This document shows positions 5,915 to 6,202 of a DNA stretch of 6,202 nt, piece by piece; positions within the stretch are counted from its first letter, which is position 1; each line of letters begins with the position of its first letter. Source of the DNA: CAZHBA01 sp964530225. Lineage in GTDB: Bacteria; Pseudomonadota; Alphaproteobacteria; UBA6615. The position numbers were made by a program, and so were the translations under genes. The stretch is taken from the NCBI GenBank assembly GCA_964530225.1, contig CAZHBA010000006.1:1-6202 (forward strand). Reading direction: 5' to 3'. The notes beneath the pieces were generated by a model. It ran no database searches and was not told where the DNA came from. It worked only from the letters and a program-made list of their open reading frames with translations.

Positions 5915-5947
5915 ATGGGTTTGGGGCAAGACTATTACCCATCTTGC
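5915..5947. repeat. Two overlapping inverted repeats upstream of the acyl-CoA dehydrogenase gene
   Basis: ATGGGT (5915-5920) is complementary to ACCCAT (5937-5942), and GCAAGA (5926-5931) is complementary to TCTTGC (5942-5947). The two stems interleave and share one base, so they cannot both form fully as nested hairpins. They lie 118-150 bases upstream of the ATG at 5797. A T-run typical of intrinsic terminators does not follow, so a regulatory site or chance is more likely than a terminator for the TSUP gene. Confidence 0.25.
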
Positions 5948-5948
5948 T

Positions 5949-5963
5949 AGCGCAAATTGCGCT
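5949..5963. promoter_or_regulatory. Perfect 15-bp palindrome, candidate operator
   Basis: AGCGCAAATTGCGCT is a perfect dyad with 7-base arms around one central base. It sits in the 198-bp gap between the TSUP gene stop (5996) and the acyl-CoA dehydrogenase start (5797). Its compact symmetry resembles operators of small helix-turn-helix repressors, but no regulator gene is in the window, so the binding protein is unknown. The one-base centre and the absence of a following T-run argue against a terminator. Confidence 0.35.
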
Positions 5964-5995
5964 GAATCAAAATCAATAAGTGACCCGATACTGCT

Positions 5996-6202
5996 TTAGC
6001 GCACCTGGGTCAGCGTCACCGCCAGGATCAACGTCAGGTAGCCGATGAAGGCCCGGTGCAGTAGAATGTCGGCGATCTTATGCGAGGCGCGGATGCCGAA
6101 CGGCGAGCCGATTAACGCGCCGAGGGCGAGCCCGGCGAACGCTGGCAGATAGAGATATCCGATCGACAGCGCCGGCAGACCAGCTTCGTTGAAGCCGCCA
6201 TA
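5996..6202 (-). CDS. TauE/SafE (TSUP) family membrane transporter, C-terminal part only
   Basis: The minus-strand frame from 6202 to the TAA at 5998-5996 gives 68 residues with no start in the window, so only the C-terminus is present. It shows the end of a TSUP permease: a conserved-looking segment beginning GLPALSIGYLYLPA, a hydrophobic helix (about residues 16-34), then GSPFGIRASHKIADILLHRAF, matching the family pattern of a glycine/proline turn plus a basic His/Arg patch before the last helix, and a final helix ILAVTLTQV. Members export or import sulfite, sulfonates or related organic anions; the substrate cannot be told from this fragment. It lies upstream of the acyl-CoA dehydrogenase gene on the same strand, but the 198-bp gap makes co-transcription uncertain. 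Confidence 0.8.
   Translation of the reverse strand, partial: YGGFNEAGLPALSIGYLYLPAFAGLALGALIGSPFGIRASHKIADILLHRAFIGYLTLILAVTLTQVR

Overview
The window looks like chromosomal DNA from a bacterium with moderately high GC (by eye, the upper 50s percent). The genes are closely packed, have purine-rich ribosome binding sites, and encode anaerobic-type 2-oxoacid oxidation alongside acyl-CoA and alcohol oxidation. I see no rRNA, tRNA, CRISPR array, transposon or phage gene. The sequence alone does not fix the taxon; a proteobacterium or a related uncultured lineage is plausible, but this is only an inference.

Layout from left to right: (1) porA, alpha subunit of a pyruvate/2-oxoacid:ferredoxin oxidoreductase, minus strand, running off the left edge; (2) porG, its gamma subunit, minus; (3) a small four-helix membrane protein, minus; (4) a single-domain cupin, minus; (5) a DHDPS/NAL-family aldolase-like protein, minus; (6) a divergent intergenic region of about 210 bp with a 12-bp direct repeat and a near-palindrome; (7) a zinc-type medium-chain dehydrogenase/reductase, plus; (8) a short convergent gap with a weak terminator-like hairpin; (9) an acyl-CoA dehydrogenase-family protein, minus; (10) a gap of about 200 bp rich in small dyads; (11) the C-terminal end of a TauE/SafE (TSUP) transporter, minus, running off the right edge.

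Genes 5, 4 and 3 are read in that order with gaps of only about 25 bases, so they are very probably one operon. porG and porA (21-base gap) follow 189 bases later and may be read from the same transcript or from their own promoter. A reasonable but unproven reading is a catabolic cassette: a lyase/aldolase-like enzyme releases a 2-oxoacid, a 2-oxoacid:ferredoxin oxidoreductase turns it into an acyl-CoA, and an MDR-type reductase and an acyl-CoA dehydrogenase-like enzyme act on related intermediates.

The most interesting signal is that three neighbouring enzymes belong to well-known families but depart from them at catalytic positions. The DHDPS-like protein keeps the Schiff-base lysine but lacks the usual tyrosine, threonines and arginine. 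The MDR protein keeps the structural zinc cysteines but lacks catalytic-zinc ligands. The acyl-CoA dehydrogenase has aspartate where the usual glutamate base sits. Together they suggest a pathway with a substrate not obvious from the family names.
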